Origin: a virus
DNA: 64,000 bases
Reading direction: 5' to 3' (one strand)
IMG/VR virus record: IMGVR_UViG_3300025280_000024
Coordinates: 1 to 64,000 of that record
Shown here: positions 21,667 through 30,149 of the stretch, piece after piece
Position numbering within the stretch: position 1 is the first letter of the stretch
Layout of the letters: every line of letters starts with the position of its first letter
Notes under the pieces: model-generated
The model's input: the letters and a program-made list of their open reading frames with translations, nothing else
Told to the model about the DNA's origin: nothing
Databases searched by the model: none
Translations under genes and position numbers: made by a program

Positions 21667-22305
21667 TTAATTACTTTCTAGTATATTTAGAACTTCATGA
21701 ATCTCTGGAACAGTTCTTCTTCTGGCGTGATAAAGGTAAAACTTTTTGATTAAGTATTGTTTGAATGGAAACATCCAATAATATCCTGGGCCGGCAAAGT
21801 TTCTATTAACTGTTGCACAGATATGACTATCGATGTCTATATTGTCTTTAAAAAAATGAGCCCAAACTGCAAAGGTCATTCGATATCCACGAAACTCTAA
21901 CCAAGCTCTCGTTGGGCTGGGTATTGGAAGCAAGAATAAAACACACAGAAACCACCATGGATTAATAAATCCAAACAGAGAAAACAAAGAAAGGTTTTGA
22001 GGAAACAAATAGAGAAAGTTAAAGAACAACCACATTCTCTTTCGATCTTTTAAATGAACATATTCGTGCGCAAGAGTGGCCATGGCGTTGATGTGATCGT
22101 TTTCTCGCCATGGCCACTCAGGCACATAGACTTTGGGATATAAAGTGGTCACATAACCGGTTAGAAACGTTTTGTTAAAAAAGAGAAACTTAGAGATAAC
22201 TTTTATGAGGAAACTTTCTTTTTTACTTAAAATTTCAAAACCAGGTATCTGCTTTTTGAAATGTTTTGTTAGTCTTTCTCTTTTCGCGACTAACGAACTA
22301 GCCAT
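21667..22305 (-). CDS. Membrane HEXXH metallopeptidase-like protein
   Basis: 212 residues. H-E-Y-V-H at 80-84 is the zinc-protease HEXXH motif, embedded in M-A-T-L-A-H-E-Y-V-H-L. Two or more hydrophobic segments follow (about 92-130) and R-A-W-L-E-F-R-G-Y lies beyond them; a glutamate there could be the third zinc ligand. The layout recalls M48-like or minigluzincin membrane proteases. Its substrate is unknown; a role at the envelope during lysis or assembly is possible. It overlaps the upstream acidic gene. Confidence 0.6.
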   Translation of the reverse strand: MASSLVAKRERLTKHFKKQIPGFEILSKKESFLIKVISKFLFFNKTFLTGYVTTLYPKVYVPEWPWRENDHINAMATLAHEYVHLKDRKRMWLFFNFLYLFPQNLSLFSLFGFINPWWFLCVLFLLPIPSPTRAWLEFRGYRMTFAVWAHFFKDNIDIDSHICATVNRNFAGPGYYWMFPFKQYLIKKFYLYHARRRTVPEIHEVLNILESN

Positions 22306-22891
22306 TCTTCAGCCGGCGAACAATTCTTTCAGCCAATCTAGAGGCCATTTTATCCGATCGACTTTCTTTTACTAGCCGTGAGGCAACGCGGCGCGCCAGG
22401 CGCTCTTCGAGGTCTTTGGAGCCTTTTTCATCTTCATCTTCCTGAAGTTCGATGTCTTCTTTCTCAAGATCTTCATACATCTCATTTCCCGGGGGCAACT
22501 CTTCCTCTTCACCTCCCTCTTCCGGAAACTCATCAATTGGCTCGTCAAGAGGCATATCTTCCTCTCCTTCGGCCTCGCCGCCAACATCGATGTCAACACC
22601 AGTCATTCTACTGACGACGCCCATCAGGGTCTCAACTGCGTCAGTTAATTCAACAACATCACTTTCGGCGCCGCCTTCTGGCTCTTCATCTGGTTCTGGA
22701 GGAAGCTCGGGCTCTTCTTCCATTTCCGCGCCCAGTTCAGCTGGCTCAAAGGGCTCTTCGTCTTGTTCATTAATTGCAAACTTGCCCGGATGATCACTAA
22801 TAAAAGTTTCACTAAGTGAATCAATCTCTGCTAGTTTCATGAAACGACGAATCGTATTTTCATTCAATAATTTCTTTCTGTTCTTGCTCAT
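22298..22891 (-). CDS. Highly acidic scaffold-like protein
   Basis: 197 residues: N-terminal basic helix with L-L-N-E-N-T-I-R-R-F-M-K-L-A, a long Glu/Pro/Asp-rich middle (residues ~40-160), and a basic helical C-terminus with repeated R-L-A-x-R-x-A-S-R. The layout resembles prohead core proteins, and the N- and C-terminal motifs echo the scaffold protein at 61 kb. The candidate promoter word CTATTTATAAGAGAAA precedes it, as it does the sheath gene, supporting late virion expression. Function is inference. Confidence 0.55.
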   Translation of the reverse strand: MSKNRKKLLNENTIRRFMKLAEIDSLSETFISDHPGKFAINEQDEEPFEPAELGAEMEEEPELPPEPDEEPEGGAESDVVELTDAVETLMGVVSRMTGVDIDVGGEAEGEEDMPLDEPIDEFPEEGGEEEELPPGNEMYEDLEKEDIELQEDEDEKGSKDLEERLARRVASRLVKESRSDKMASRLAERIVRRLKNG

Positions 22892-22928
22892 TATCTCTAA
22901 GCCTCCTCGTATAAAAGAACTTTCTCTT

Positions 22929-22936
22929 ATAAATAG
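22929..22936 (-). promoter_or_regulatory. Candidate phage promoter word CTATTTAT
   Basis: CACTATTTATAAGAGAAA on the minus strand, 38 bases before the 22891 start. The same 18 bases occur before the tail sheath gene at the same distance. Confidence 0.6.
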
Positions 22937-22965
22937 TGTTAAATTCTATAAAACGCTTTTTTAAA

Positions 22966-23202
22966 TCACTTGATGCTTTTCATCCTTTTAAGCATTTTTT
23001 TGAATGCAACATCCTGTATCTGTTTCACTCTTACAAAACTTATTCCTAATCTATCAGAGACCTCTCTCAAGGTCATAGTTTTTTGTTTCTGCACGGCAAT
23101 TAACGTACAGTTCGAATCTTCTTTGTAGTCAATCCACAAACGACATTCTTTACATGGACAACTTACATCATATTCCATTAAACTTTTAGCACATTCTCTC
23201 AT
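22966..23202 (-). CDS. Sigma-region-4-like transcription protein
   Basis: 78 residues. The C-terminal half, M-T-L-R-E-V-S-D-R-L-G-I-S followed by R-V-K-Q-I-Q and a basic helix, matches the helix-turn-helix of sigma70 region 4 (the -35 binding module). The N-terminal half has four cysteines (C-P-C-K-E-C and a later C) that could bind zinc. It lacks region 2, so it is not a complete sigma factor; it may replace or block region 4 of the host sigma, or activate late promoters. It overlaps the upstream gene. Confidence 0.75.
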   Translation of the reverse strand: MRECAKSLMEYDVSCPCKECRLWIDYKEDSNCTLIAVQKQKTMTLREVSDRLGISFVRVKQIQDVAFKKMLKRMKSIK

Positions 23203-23540
23203 AAATCTGGATGTTCCTCCTCCAACATATCAAAAATACTCTCGACTTCCTTGTTTCCCAAGGCAAATTTTGTTTTTGCCTCCTTTTCTTTCTTTCTTAT
23301 CTTTGCTTGTGTTCTCAACTTTGTTTTATGTAGCACTTCGTTGTCTTTTTTATATGCTTCTAAAAACTTCATAAAGTTCTCTTCTTTCTCTAAATAGGCT
23401 GTCAAAACCGCTCTGTAGAATTCGCTTTGTTTTAAATTGTCATATTGCAACCTAATTTTTAAATCTGCATGTCTTTTGTCTGTATCATAAAAAACAATCT
23501 TCTTGTAATCTTCACCATATTTTGGAAGTTTCTTTGGCAT
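23199..23540 (-). CDS. Hypothetical basic protein with ribbon-helix-helix-like segment
   Basis: 113 residues. A-D-L-K-I-R-L-Q-Y followed by K-Q-S-E-F-Y-R-A-V-L-T-A-Y-L resembles a ribbon-helix-helix DNA-binding unit, then a Lys-rich coiled coil and an acidic end. AGGAGG precedes the start and overlaps the stop of the 39-residue gene. It lies directly upstream of the sigma-like gene and overlaps it, so a paired role in transcription is plausible. Confidence 0.5.
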   Translation of the reverse strand: MPKKLPKYGEDYKKIVFYDTDKRHADLKIRLQYDNLKQSEFYRAVLTAYLEKEENFMKFLEAYKKDNEVLHKTKLRTQAKIRKKEKEAKTKFALGNKEVESIFDMLEEEHPDL

Positions 23541-23543
23541 AAT

Positions 23544-23663
23544 TCACCTCCTCAAGATATTATTTAAATACAATATCGCCTTCAGGGTCATCAACATTCC
23601 AATATACGATGTAATGGAAAAAACCATTAGTTGTTCAATAATTTTCGAAATGAAATCTTTCAT
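23544..23663 (-). CDS. 39-residue membrane-type small protein
   Basis: ATG at 23663 with AAGGAGGTAAAATA upstream; the stop lies within the next gene's ribosome binding site, so spacing is tight on both sides. The product is hydrophobic in the middle (L-M-V-F-S-I-T-S-Y-I-G-M-L-M-T-L) and probably crosses the membrane once. Function unknown. Confidence 0.55.
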   Translation of the reverse strand: MKDFISKIIEQLMVFSITSYIGMLMTLKAILYLNNILRR

Positions 23664-23667
23664 TATT

Positions 23668-24666
23668 TTACCTCCTTAAAATATGAGTTGAGCTTTCAAC
23701 CTGCCCCGCTGGTGTCTGCTTTATAAACTGTGCTTTAAATTGTAATGCATAAATGGTCCTGGCACCGGAATAAGAAAGACCACTGCGAATACCATTTTCT
23801 AATTCTTCTAAAACGCCGGCGACTGAACCTTTACATGCAACCGTTGTTGAGATACCTTCATTTGAAGAATAAGTTCCTCTCCAATCTTTCTGTGCTGCTT
23901 TGGATGCCATCCCGCGATATACTTTATACTTCTTTCCTCTTTTGTTCACGAACGATTCTCCCGGTGTTTCAGCTGTGCCGGCGAGGAGAGAACCAAGCAT
24001 TACGAAATCTGCGCCAGCAGCCAGGGCTTTCACGATATCACCCGCTGTTCTTATGCCTCCATCAGCAATAATGGTTGTGTTGAGATCTGCTCGGGCACAA
24101 TCCAAAATAGATTGAAACACAGGCATGCCGTGACCGGTGTGAATTCGAGTAGAACATATAGAACCACCTCCAAGGCCGACACGAACACTGTCTGCTCCCC
24201 AATCGGATAAACGCTCATATGCATTACGACACGCAACGTTGCCGGCCATAAGGTGGATCTCTGCCCCATATTCTTTTTTGAGATTTTCAATCGCATCTCG
24301 CATTAGAAAATGATCTCCGTGAGCAATATCCAAACAAAAGATACGAATGCCGGCACCATATAACGCTGACGCACGTTCAAGGTAGTCACCTGTTACACCA
24401 ATTGCTGCAGCACGAACATTTTCATAGCTAACAAACCCAATTTGTTCTGCGATGGAACAATAGCGATGAATGATTCCCAAACCGCCGGCATCATTCATAG
24501 CCAAAGCCATTTCAGTTTCAGTAATTGTATCCATTGGGCTAGAGATAACAGGCAGTGGAAACGAAGTATTTCCCAGCCTGTTTTCTAGATTTACTTCTGA
24601 TCTGCTTTTAATGTCCGAATACTGTGGAACTAGCAGTACGTCATCGTAAGATAAACATTTTCTCAT
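23668..24666 (-). CDS. guaC: GMP reductase / IMP dehydrogenase family enzyme
   Basis: 332 residues, TIM-barrel IMPDH/GMPR family without CBS domains. The catalytic loop G-G-G-S-I-C-S-T-R places the nucleophile at Cys171; A-D-G-G-I-R and F-V-M-L-G-S are phosphate-binding features. The short flap S-S-N-E-G resembles the A-S-E-G of GMP reductases, and the length fits GMP reductase, which converts GMP to IMP with NADPH. A CBS-less IMPDH, running the opposite way, cannot be excluded. Either would tilt purine pools during infection. It is first in a run of nucleotide and redox genes with DUF3310, glutaredoxin and dUTPase genes. Confidence 0.85.
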   Translation of the reverse strand: MRKCLSYDDVLLVPQYSDIKSRSEVNLENRLGNTSFPLPVISSPMDTITETEMALAMNDAGGLGIIHRYCSIAEQIGFVSYENVRAAAIGVTGDYLERASALYGAGIRIFCLDIAHGDHFLMRDAIENLKKEYGAEIHLMAGNVACRNAYERLSDWGADSVRVGLGGGSICSTRIHTGHGMPVFQSILDCARADLNTTIIADGGIRTAGDIVKALAAGADFVMLGSLLAGTAETPGESFVNKRGKKYKVYRGMASKAAQKDWRGTYSSNEGISTTVACKGSVAGVLEELENGIRSGLSYSGARTIYALQFKAQFIKQTPAGQVESSTHILRR

Positions 24667-24932
24667 TCTTCCTGCGCCTCATATGCTTTGACCATCCCAT
24701 AAATTGATTGAAACTTTTGTTCTTCATAGGTTTCAATCAACCTGTCTATGTACCATCGAGCTTTTTTTAGATCGTCCATTGGTTCATCTTTAAATTTATG
24801 ACGGGCAACATATTTTATAATATTGCCAGTAGCAAAATCAAAATCCCAAGACTCAATGAAATCAATTACTTCTATTCCCTTGTTATAGTGGTCCGGATGA
24901 TTAACTGTTTCTTTAGTCTTTTTCTTCGACAT
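24663..24932 (-). CDS. DUF3310 family protein (T7 gp1.7-like)
   Basis: 89 residues from ATG at 24932. The family signature is clear: V-N-H-P-D-H-Y then E-V-I-D-F-I-E-S, G-N-I-I-K-Y-V-A-R-H-K and D-L-K-K-A-R-W-Y-I-D. This is the DUF3310 domain of many phages, related to T7 gp1.7, a nucleotide kinase. It lies between the purine enzyme and a redoxin, consistent with nucleotide metabolism. It overlaps both neighbours. Confidence 0.85.
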   Translation of the reverse strand: MSKKKTKETVNHPDHYNKGIEVIDFIESWDFDFATGNIIKYVARHKFKDEPMDDLKKARWYIDRLIETYEEQKFQSIYGMVKAYEAQEE

Positions 24933-25212
24933 TTTCTTCTGGTTCCTCAAAGTGCTTAGTCAAGTCATCACTTCCTCCAACAAGCATTGGATGTGGAACT
25001 GGTGTATCCTGCCATGGAACCTCTTTGTGAACAATATATTGAACAATTGGCACAGTGGTCATTTCGTTCTGTTTCTTGACTTCATCCAGAAGTTCTGGAT
25101 TGTGAGTAAGATTCCCAATCATAAATAGCTGTTCGTGTTCTCTCAATGTCCCAATTGCCTTGTCACAATGTGAACACCCGTCTGTTGTGTATACGATATA
25201 ATAGTCTTTCAT
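24913..25212 (-). CDS. Glutaredoxin/thioredoxin-like protein
   Basis: 99 residues with the redox motif C-S-H-C (Cys13, Cys16) after the first strand, T-T-V-P-I-V with the family's cis-proline, and L-V-G-G-S-D-D-L near the end. This is the glutaredoxin-like fold. The likely job is re-reducing the phage class II ribonucleotide reductase at 32-35 kb. Ribosome binding site GGAGGCAAG. The acidic tail is unusual. Confidence 0.85.
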   Translation of the reverse strand: MKDYYIVYTTDGCSHCDKAIGTLREHEQLFMIGNLTHNPELLDEVKKQNEMTTVPIVQYIVHKEVPWQDTPVPHPMLVGGSDDLTKHFEEPEENVEEKD

Positions 25213-25685
25213 CTTGCCTCCATTGTTTTGATGATAGTTTGTGGTTCTGATTCAAATATAATAACTGCCGATGGGAATGGTGCGCAATTTTCGCTATTTC
25301 CAAACTTCAGTCTTCCTTTTACGAAGTGTATTTCTTTTGCTCTCATACAATATTCGTGCCAATACTTAGTATCTGTTCTGGCCGGAATAAGGCAGACAAC
25401 TTTTGTATTCGGCTTTAATGATTCTCTATATGCTTTCTCGATCCAAGCAGAGATTTCACGGCCATAAGGAGGGTTCATAAATACTGTCTGCTTCTCCCAA
25501 GACTGAGACAGTCCATTGTCCAATGGTGTGAAATAACATTCAGAAACTTTGGTTGTCTCTTCTGTTGCGCAAGGGTCAAGCGTAAATGGCCCGAACTCTT
25601 CATTTAGTTTTTCATAAAAATCTTGTGGTGTTTCCCAGTCCTTAGATTTAGAACTGAACATCACTTCTTGTGTTTGTTTATCCAT
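25209..25685 (-). CDS. Phage DNA N6-adenine methyltransferase
   Basis: 158 residues. SAM-binding F-T-L-D-P-C-A (about 34-40) and the catalytic N-P-P-Y-G at 71-75 define the phage Dam-like N6-adenine methyltransferase family (PF05869). W-E-T-P-Q-D-F-Y near the start is also typical. It probably methylates adenines in phage DNA to evade restriction. No cognate endonuclease is nearby, so it is an orphan. Confidence 0.92.
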   Translation of the reverse strand: MDKQTQEVMFSSKSKDWETPQDFYEKLNEEFGPFTLDPCATEETTKVSECYFTPLDNGLSQSWEKQTVFMNPPYGREISAWIEKAYRESLKPNTKVVCLIPARTDTKYWHEYCMRAKEIHFVKGRLKFGNSENCAPFPSAVIIFESEPQTIIKTMEAR

Positions 25686-26031
25686 TTGTCCTCCAAAACG
25701 CTTGAATACTTACGATAGTTAATGATAACATAATACAGATCATTGTTTTAGGTGAAAACATGCTTTCTTTAAGTAGAATCCAAGTTAACGCTGGGAATAT
25801 CATATATGATGCTCCGAATGCCGATAAACGTATCGACCAAAGTTCTTTGATTTCCCCATATCCTATTTTTGTTGCCCACCAGAAACAGATTAAAGCCGGC
25901 ACCCCAAAGCACCCAACAGCCAATACCATTTTATTTTCCCAGAATCTCCAGACTAGCTGCGAATTGTTCGCAAACCAAGTGAATGTGTGACCCAAAGCGA
26001 ACAGACAAAACATTAATCCAAAATTACTCAT
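25678..26031 (-). CDS. Four-helix membrane protein
   Basis: 117 residues with about four hydrophobic segments (around 5-22, 35-55, 70-88 and 96-112). The topology resembles half of a DMT/EamA-type transporter but no motif fixes this. It overlaps both the methyltransferase and dUTPase genes, so it is cotranscribed. Function unknown. Confidence 0.6.
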   Translation of the reverse strand: MSNFGLMFCLFALGHTFTWFANNSQLVWRFWENKMVLAVGCFGVPALICFWWATKIGYGEIKELWSIRLSAFGASYMIFPALTWILLKESMFSPKTMICIMLSLTIVSIQAFWRTNG

Positions 26032-26479
26032 CCGTACTCCCTAGTGCCCCATCCCCTCGGCTACTATGAACTTTAACCCGTGAATACAAATTATCTTGAT
26101 CGAATTCAACTGGAGTGGCGTGAATTACTGGAATAAGCACTGCTTGTGCAATACGTTCACCAGGTTCAATTATCTGTGTCTGTTGTCCAATGTTGTGAAG
26201 GTTGATAAACACTTCACCATCATATCCAGCATCCACAACGTGAGCGCCGACAATCAATGAACGCTTTGCTGCAACACTGGAACGATTCATAATTTGGAGC
26301 ATGTATCCATGTGGAACCCCAAACTTCAAACCAGTGGGGCAAATTGCACCTTCCCGGGGATGAATTGTAACAGGTTCTCCTGAACTTGGCGCAAACGCTA
26401 AATCCATGCCGGCATCCGATGGGTTGGCACGACGTGGTGCCTTCGCTGTTTCTCTGATTTTAAAATATTCAATATTCAT
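26024..26479 (-). CDS. dut: dUTPase
   Basis: 151 residues, trimeric dUTP pyrophosphatase. Motifs seen: D-A-G-M-D-L (22-27), N-R-S-S (65-68), V-D-A-G-Y-D-G-E (motif 3, catalytic Asp), G-E-R-I-A-Q (motif 4) and the C-terminal R-G-D-G-A-L-G-S-T (motif 5). It hydrolyses dUTP to dUMP, keeping uracil out of DNA and supplying ThyX. The usual F of the C-terminal loop is replaced by L. Confidence 0.96.
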   Translation of the reverse strand: MNIEYFKIRETAKAPRRANPSDAGMDLAFAPSSGEPVTIHPREGAICPTGLKFGVPHGYMLQIMNRSSVAAKRSLIVGAHVVDAGYDGEVFINLHNIGQQTQIIEPGERIAQAVLIPVIHATPVEFDQDNLYSRVKVHSSRGDGALGSTDE

Positions 26480-26488
26480 TTTCCTCCT

Positions 26489-29400
26489 TTAGTTTGGCAA
26501 CATCTTAAAGTTTCTTCCTAACTTTCCATATGAACTAAATCCCCAGTTTTCACTGTATTTCAATTTAGCCATATATGGTCGATTAAGCTCGATATGATCT
26601 TTATTCGTAATTCCCCAGCACCATATTGTTGATGTCGCTGAAGTATCGTCTATTGCTTTAACAAGGAAGTATTCTCTTCCATTGCTGGCAACTCTTCTTG
26701 TAACTTCTCTCGGAATAAACCAGCATACCTGCAAATCAACATCATAATGGCTGATCGATGGGATATACAGCTCTTCCAGCTTTTCTCTTGATTTCTCGGA
26801 TAAAACTAGATCCATCGGGAACATTCCAGTCAAATCTGAAAGATATTCGACCTTCTCTTGTAGGAGAAGATCTCCCTCTATGGCATATTCCTCGATATTC
26901 TTATCCAGCGCTTTCTTGGTCTTTGGCCGATCATTTGCCACAGCCATCCAAAAATGCCGCATTCCAGTAAACCTTTCATCCATCAAACAGTTCAAAGTTT
27001 GACTGCGAACGAGAACATCCAATGCCTTTTTGTTCAACTTCGAATAAACGATGTTTTCGTCAAACAACAAGTCTTCAATCGTCTCAAATGGTCGATTGTC
27101 GATGATCTGCTCAATTGCTTTGTCTCCCAATCCCTTGATTGAGGACAGCGGTTGAATGAGAGTCTTGCCGTCTTCGGAAATCTCCCATGTTTCACCGGAT
27201 GTGTTGATATTCAATGTTTCGATGTTGAAACCAAATGACTTTGCAGTGTTGATTGCGCGTTCTTTCTTTTTCTCCGATTCGTGTGAAAGCACGCTCGCCA
27301 TCCACTCTGCCGGATAATAGTTGAGCAACCAAGCACACTGAAAGGAAATTATAGTATAACAGACGGCATGACTCTTGTTGAAGCCATACTTACTGAAATA
27401 AGCCATCTTCTCCCAAAAGTCGCTAGCTTGATCTGTGGTTAGTCCCTTGTCCACGCAGCCTTTTACGAACTTCTCATAAAGTCGCCCATTTCCGGCCTCG
27501 GATCCCTTTTTGATCAAAAGCTTTCGCAGCTTGTTGCCCTCATCGAGCGTAATGTTATCACCAAGTTTGTGAGCGAGTTCTGCAATATCCTCTTGAAAGA
27601 TGATGAACCCATAATTGTCACCAAGTACTTCCTCAATAATCGGATGTTCATATGTGACCATATCTGGGTGTCTTTTGGCCTCCAAATAGCTTCTATCGAC
27701 TTTTGCCCCCAGTGGACCCGGTCGATAAACACTAGTAACCATTGCGAGATCTGACAAGGAGACTGGTACAACGTTCTTGCAGAAGTTCTGCGCTCCCGAC
27801 TCGCTAAACTGAAAAACACCGCCAAATTTCCCTTTCTGGAAGATATTCTCACAAACCTCTTGATCGTCAAAATCAATAACGTCTGGATGGAGGTGTTTAT
27901 CGTAATACTCTCTTATGTCTTTAAATGCCGGCTTTTCTATATTGTGGTGGCGTTTAAGGATGTGAGTGATTGCTCCATTAATCATTTCCAACGTCGTGAG
28001 GCCGAGAATGTCAAACTTAATGAAACCCATTGGTTCCAAGTGTCTTACGTTCTGCCCCTCCGACCATGGCGTCTGCGTGACTCCTCCAGTCTTGATTAGG
28101 GGCATATGCTCATTTAGATTCTCGGCAATCACAACGCCGCCGGCATGTCTAGACGAAGATCTGATTTGACCGTGCAAAACATCAATATGATCGGAAATCT
28201 GGGAATTCCTTTGAAGAAAATTTTTCAGGCTTTCGCTATATTTCTTTAACTCTTCAAACGTGGGAGAATAGACCCCTGCTGTGATGCCGTGGTCCTTCTT
28301 GGCTTGTGGTGTAGCCTCTCTGATCATTTTGCTGGTAACTTTGTTGACTTCAGCAAAAGGAATGTCAAAGAACTTTGATATGTCTTTAATAAGAGACCGG
28401 AGCTTAAGCGTGTTCCAATTAGTGATGGGAACAACGGTGTTCGCTCCCCACTCCTCAATCAGCTTCTCCTTGAACTCTTGTGGCCTCTCTACGTCGTAGT
28501 CGATATCAGGCATACCAATCTTGGCTTGATTAGCCGACATAAACCTCTCAAATAGCAGACCGAACCTAATCGGATCAACCTGAGTAATGCCGAGCACATA
28601 AGAAGTCAAAGCACCAGCGGCGCTGCCCCTGCCGGCGCCAACCAGCCTATCCATCCTGGCTCTGTCTGCAATCGCTTTCATGGTAAGAAAGTATTTCGCA
28701 AATCCCTGATCGTTGATGATTTTCAACTCATGTGCTAGCCTATCAATGTATTCTTTCTTTTTGTGAAGATCACGCCGGCGTAACCCTGTTTGACAGAAAA
28801 ACTTCAATGCTTGCTCTGGAGTTTTACCCTTTGGAACAACAAAATCAGGTAATCTTATTTTGGTTTCTGGCGTATAGTCTTCAATAAGAGTGTGTGCGAT
28901 GTAGTGAGTTCTTTCTATTGATTGACGCACTAAGTCATCATCATAGTTAACTTCCATCTTTTCACAACATGTTTTGTAGGAATCAAAAACCTGATCGCCA
29001 TTCTTGACAAACAGTTCACACTGTGTTTCTTCGATGGACTCTGGCAAAGGATCGATGTCACTGGCTTTCTTCTTTCCTAACCAGGCCAAACGCTTGTATA
29101 GTTCTCTATCGATCCACTTCTCTTTCACTGAATAATGACAGTCAGCCGCAGTGACCAAAGGTACATCAAATTCTTTTGCGATTTTAATGACAAGCTTATT
29201 TAATTCATGCTGTTCTGGTATTATATTCCATTGGATCTCGGCATGCCAGCGATCACCAAAGATTGCCAGCATCCTGCGAGTTGTCTCCCTCATAGCGTCT
29301 AACACAGCCTCTTCGCCCTCTTCGCGGAGTTCCCAGTAGCTGCCGGCATAAATGCCACCTAGGCACGCAGAGGTCGCGACGATGCCTTCATTGTGTTTCT

Positions 29401-29896
29401 CCAGCATAGCATAGTCAATTCGCGGAAAACGATAAAAGTTGGGCGACTGATAAGACTTCGAGACCATTTTGAAGAGATTGTTTAAACCAGTCTGGTTTTG
29501 TGCCAGCAGTACAAGGTGCCTTCTCTTGTTGAGAGGGTTTCTCTTATTGTTTGGCCTCTCACCCTCTTCTACAAGAGTGGTTGCAACCTTCTCTTTCTTC
29601 TTTTGTTTTTTCTCGTTGTATAGCTCTTCCCATTCTTCAATAGAGGGATGAAAATATGCTTCAACACCATAAATTGCTTTAAATTCTTTTCCCTGCTCCT
29701 TCATCTCTTTTTCGTGGAGAAGCATATAAGGAAGTGAACTCATGTTTCCATGATTTGTGATTGCGTGAGCATCTAATCCTAGATCATACGCTGTGTCAAA
29801 ATGTTCTTGTGGATATCCTAAACCATCACCAACTGAATAGACATCGTGTGCGTGTAGATTTACAAATGGAATTGTTGGTCGATATCGTTCAGTCAC
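26489..29896 (-). CDS. dnaE: DNA polymerase III alpha subunit (DnaE)
   Basis: 1135 residues, a bacterial-type family C replicative polymerase. An N-terminal PHP domain is present (H-A-H-D near residue 15, A-I-T-N-H-G-N). The catalytic core shows G-A-G-R-G-S-A-A-G, M-P-D-I-D-Y-D (two catalytic Asp) and I-K-F-D-I-L-G-L (third Asp). F-N-K-S-H-A follows, then a helix-hairpin-helix region and an OB-like C-terminal part. It is close to the length of bacterial DnaE but probably lacks the full tau-binding tail. It would make the phage independent of host Pol III. Overlaps the next upstream gene by eight bases. A family A polymerase is also encoded, at 40.7 kb. Confidence 0.96.
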   Translation of the reverse strand: MTERYRPTIPFVNLHAHDVYSVGDGLGYPQEHFDTAYDLGLDAHAITNHGNMSSLPYMLLHEKEMKEQGKEFKAIYGVEAYFHPSIEEWEELYNEKKQKKKEKVATTLVEEGERPNNKRNPLNKRRHLVLLAQNQTGLNNLFKMVSKSYQSPNFYRFPRIDYAMLEKHNEGIVATSACLGGIYAGSYWELREEGEEAVLDAMRETTRRMLAIFGDRWHAEIQWNIIPEQHELNKLVIKIAKEFDVPLVTAADCHYSVKEKWIDRELYKRLAWLGKKKASDIDPLPESIEETQCELFVKNGDQVFDSYKTCCEKMEVNYDDDLVRQSIERTHYIAHTLIEDYTPETKIRLPDFVVPKGKTPEQALKFFCQTGLRRRDLHKKKEYIDRLAHELKIINDQGFAKYFLTMKAIADRARMDRLVGAGRGSAAGALTSYVLGITQVDPIRFGLLFERFMSANQAKIGMPDIDYDVERPQEFKEKLIEEWGANTVVPITNWNTLKLRSLIKDISKFFDIPFAEVNKVTSKMIREATPQAKKDHGITAGVYSPTFEELKKYSESLKNFLQRNSQISDHIDVLHGQIRSSSRHAGGVVIAENLNEHMPLIKTGGVTQTPWSEGQNVRHLEPMGFIKFDILGLTTLEMINGAITHILKRHHNIEKPAFKDIREYYDKHLHPDVIDFDDQEVCENIFQKGKFGGVFQFSESGAQNFCKNVVPVSLSDLAMVTSVYRPGPLGAKVDRSYLEAKRHPDMVTYEHPIIEEVLGDNYGFIIFQEDIAELAHKLGDNITLDEGNKLRKLLIKKGSEAGNGRLYEKFVKGCVDKGLTTDQASDFWEKMAYFSKYGFNKSHAVCYTIISFQCAWLLNYYPAEWMASVLSHESEKKKERAINTAKSFGFNIETLNINTSGETWEISEDGKTLIQPLSSIKGLGDKAIEQIIDNRPFETIEDLLFDENIVYSKLNKKALDVLVRSQTLNCLMDERFTGMRHFWMAVANDRPKTKKALDKNIEEYAIEGDLLLQEKVEYLSDLTGMFPMDLVLSEKSREKLEELYIPSISHYDVDLQVCWFIPREVTRRVASNGREYFLVKAIDDTSATSTIWCWGITNKDHIELNRPYMAKLKYSENWGFSSYGKLGRNFKMLPN

Positions 29897-30149
29897 GCCG
29901 GCCCTCTAATTCATATATTTCTTTCTTCAATTTTCTGCATTCTATCTCTGCCACTGCCAAGTCTCTTTCTAGATCTGAAACTGTCAGTTCAAGATCAGTG
30001 ATTACGTTTTCAATACTGTCTTCATAGTTCTCAGCAAAAGAATCAACAAAATATTTCTGCTCAACTGATAATTCATCATAATAAAAAGGAAACCCTATAT
30101 CATCTTTAATGTAATATACAATTGAGTTGTAGTTTTCTTCATTCGTCAT
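29889..30149 (-). CDS. Hypothetical acidic coiled-coil protein
   Basis: 86 residues. The C-terminal half has heptads (I-T-D-L-E-L-T-V-S-D-L-E-R-D-L) typical of a coiled coil; the N-terminal half is acidic and aromatic. It overlaps dnaE and the upstream 306-residue gene. No family recognised. Confidence 0.5.
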   Translation of the reverse strand: MTNEENYNSIVYYIKDDIGFPFYYDELSVEQKYFVDSFAENYEDSIENVITDLELTVSDLERDLAVAEIECRKLKKEIYELEGRRD

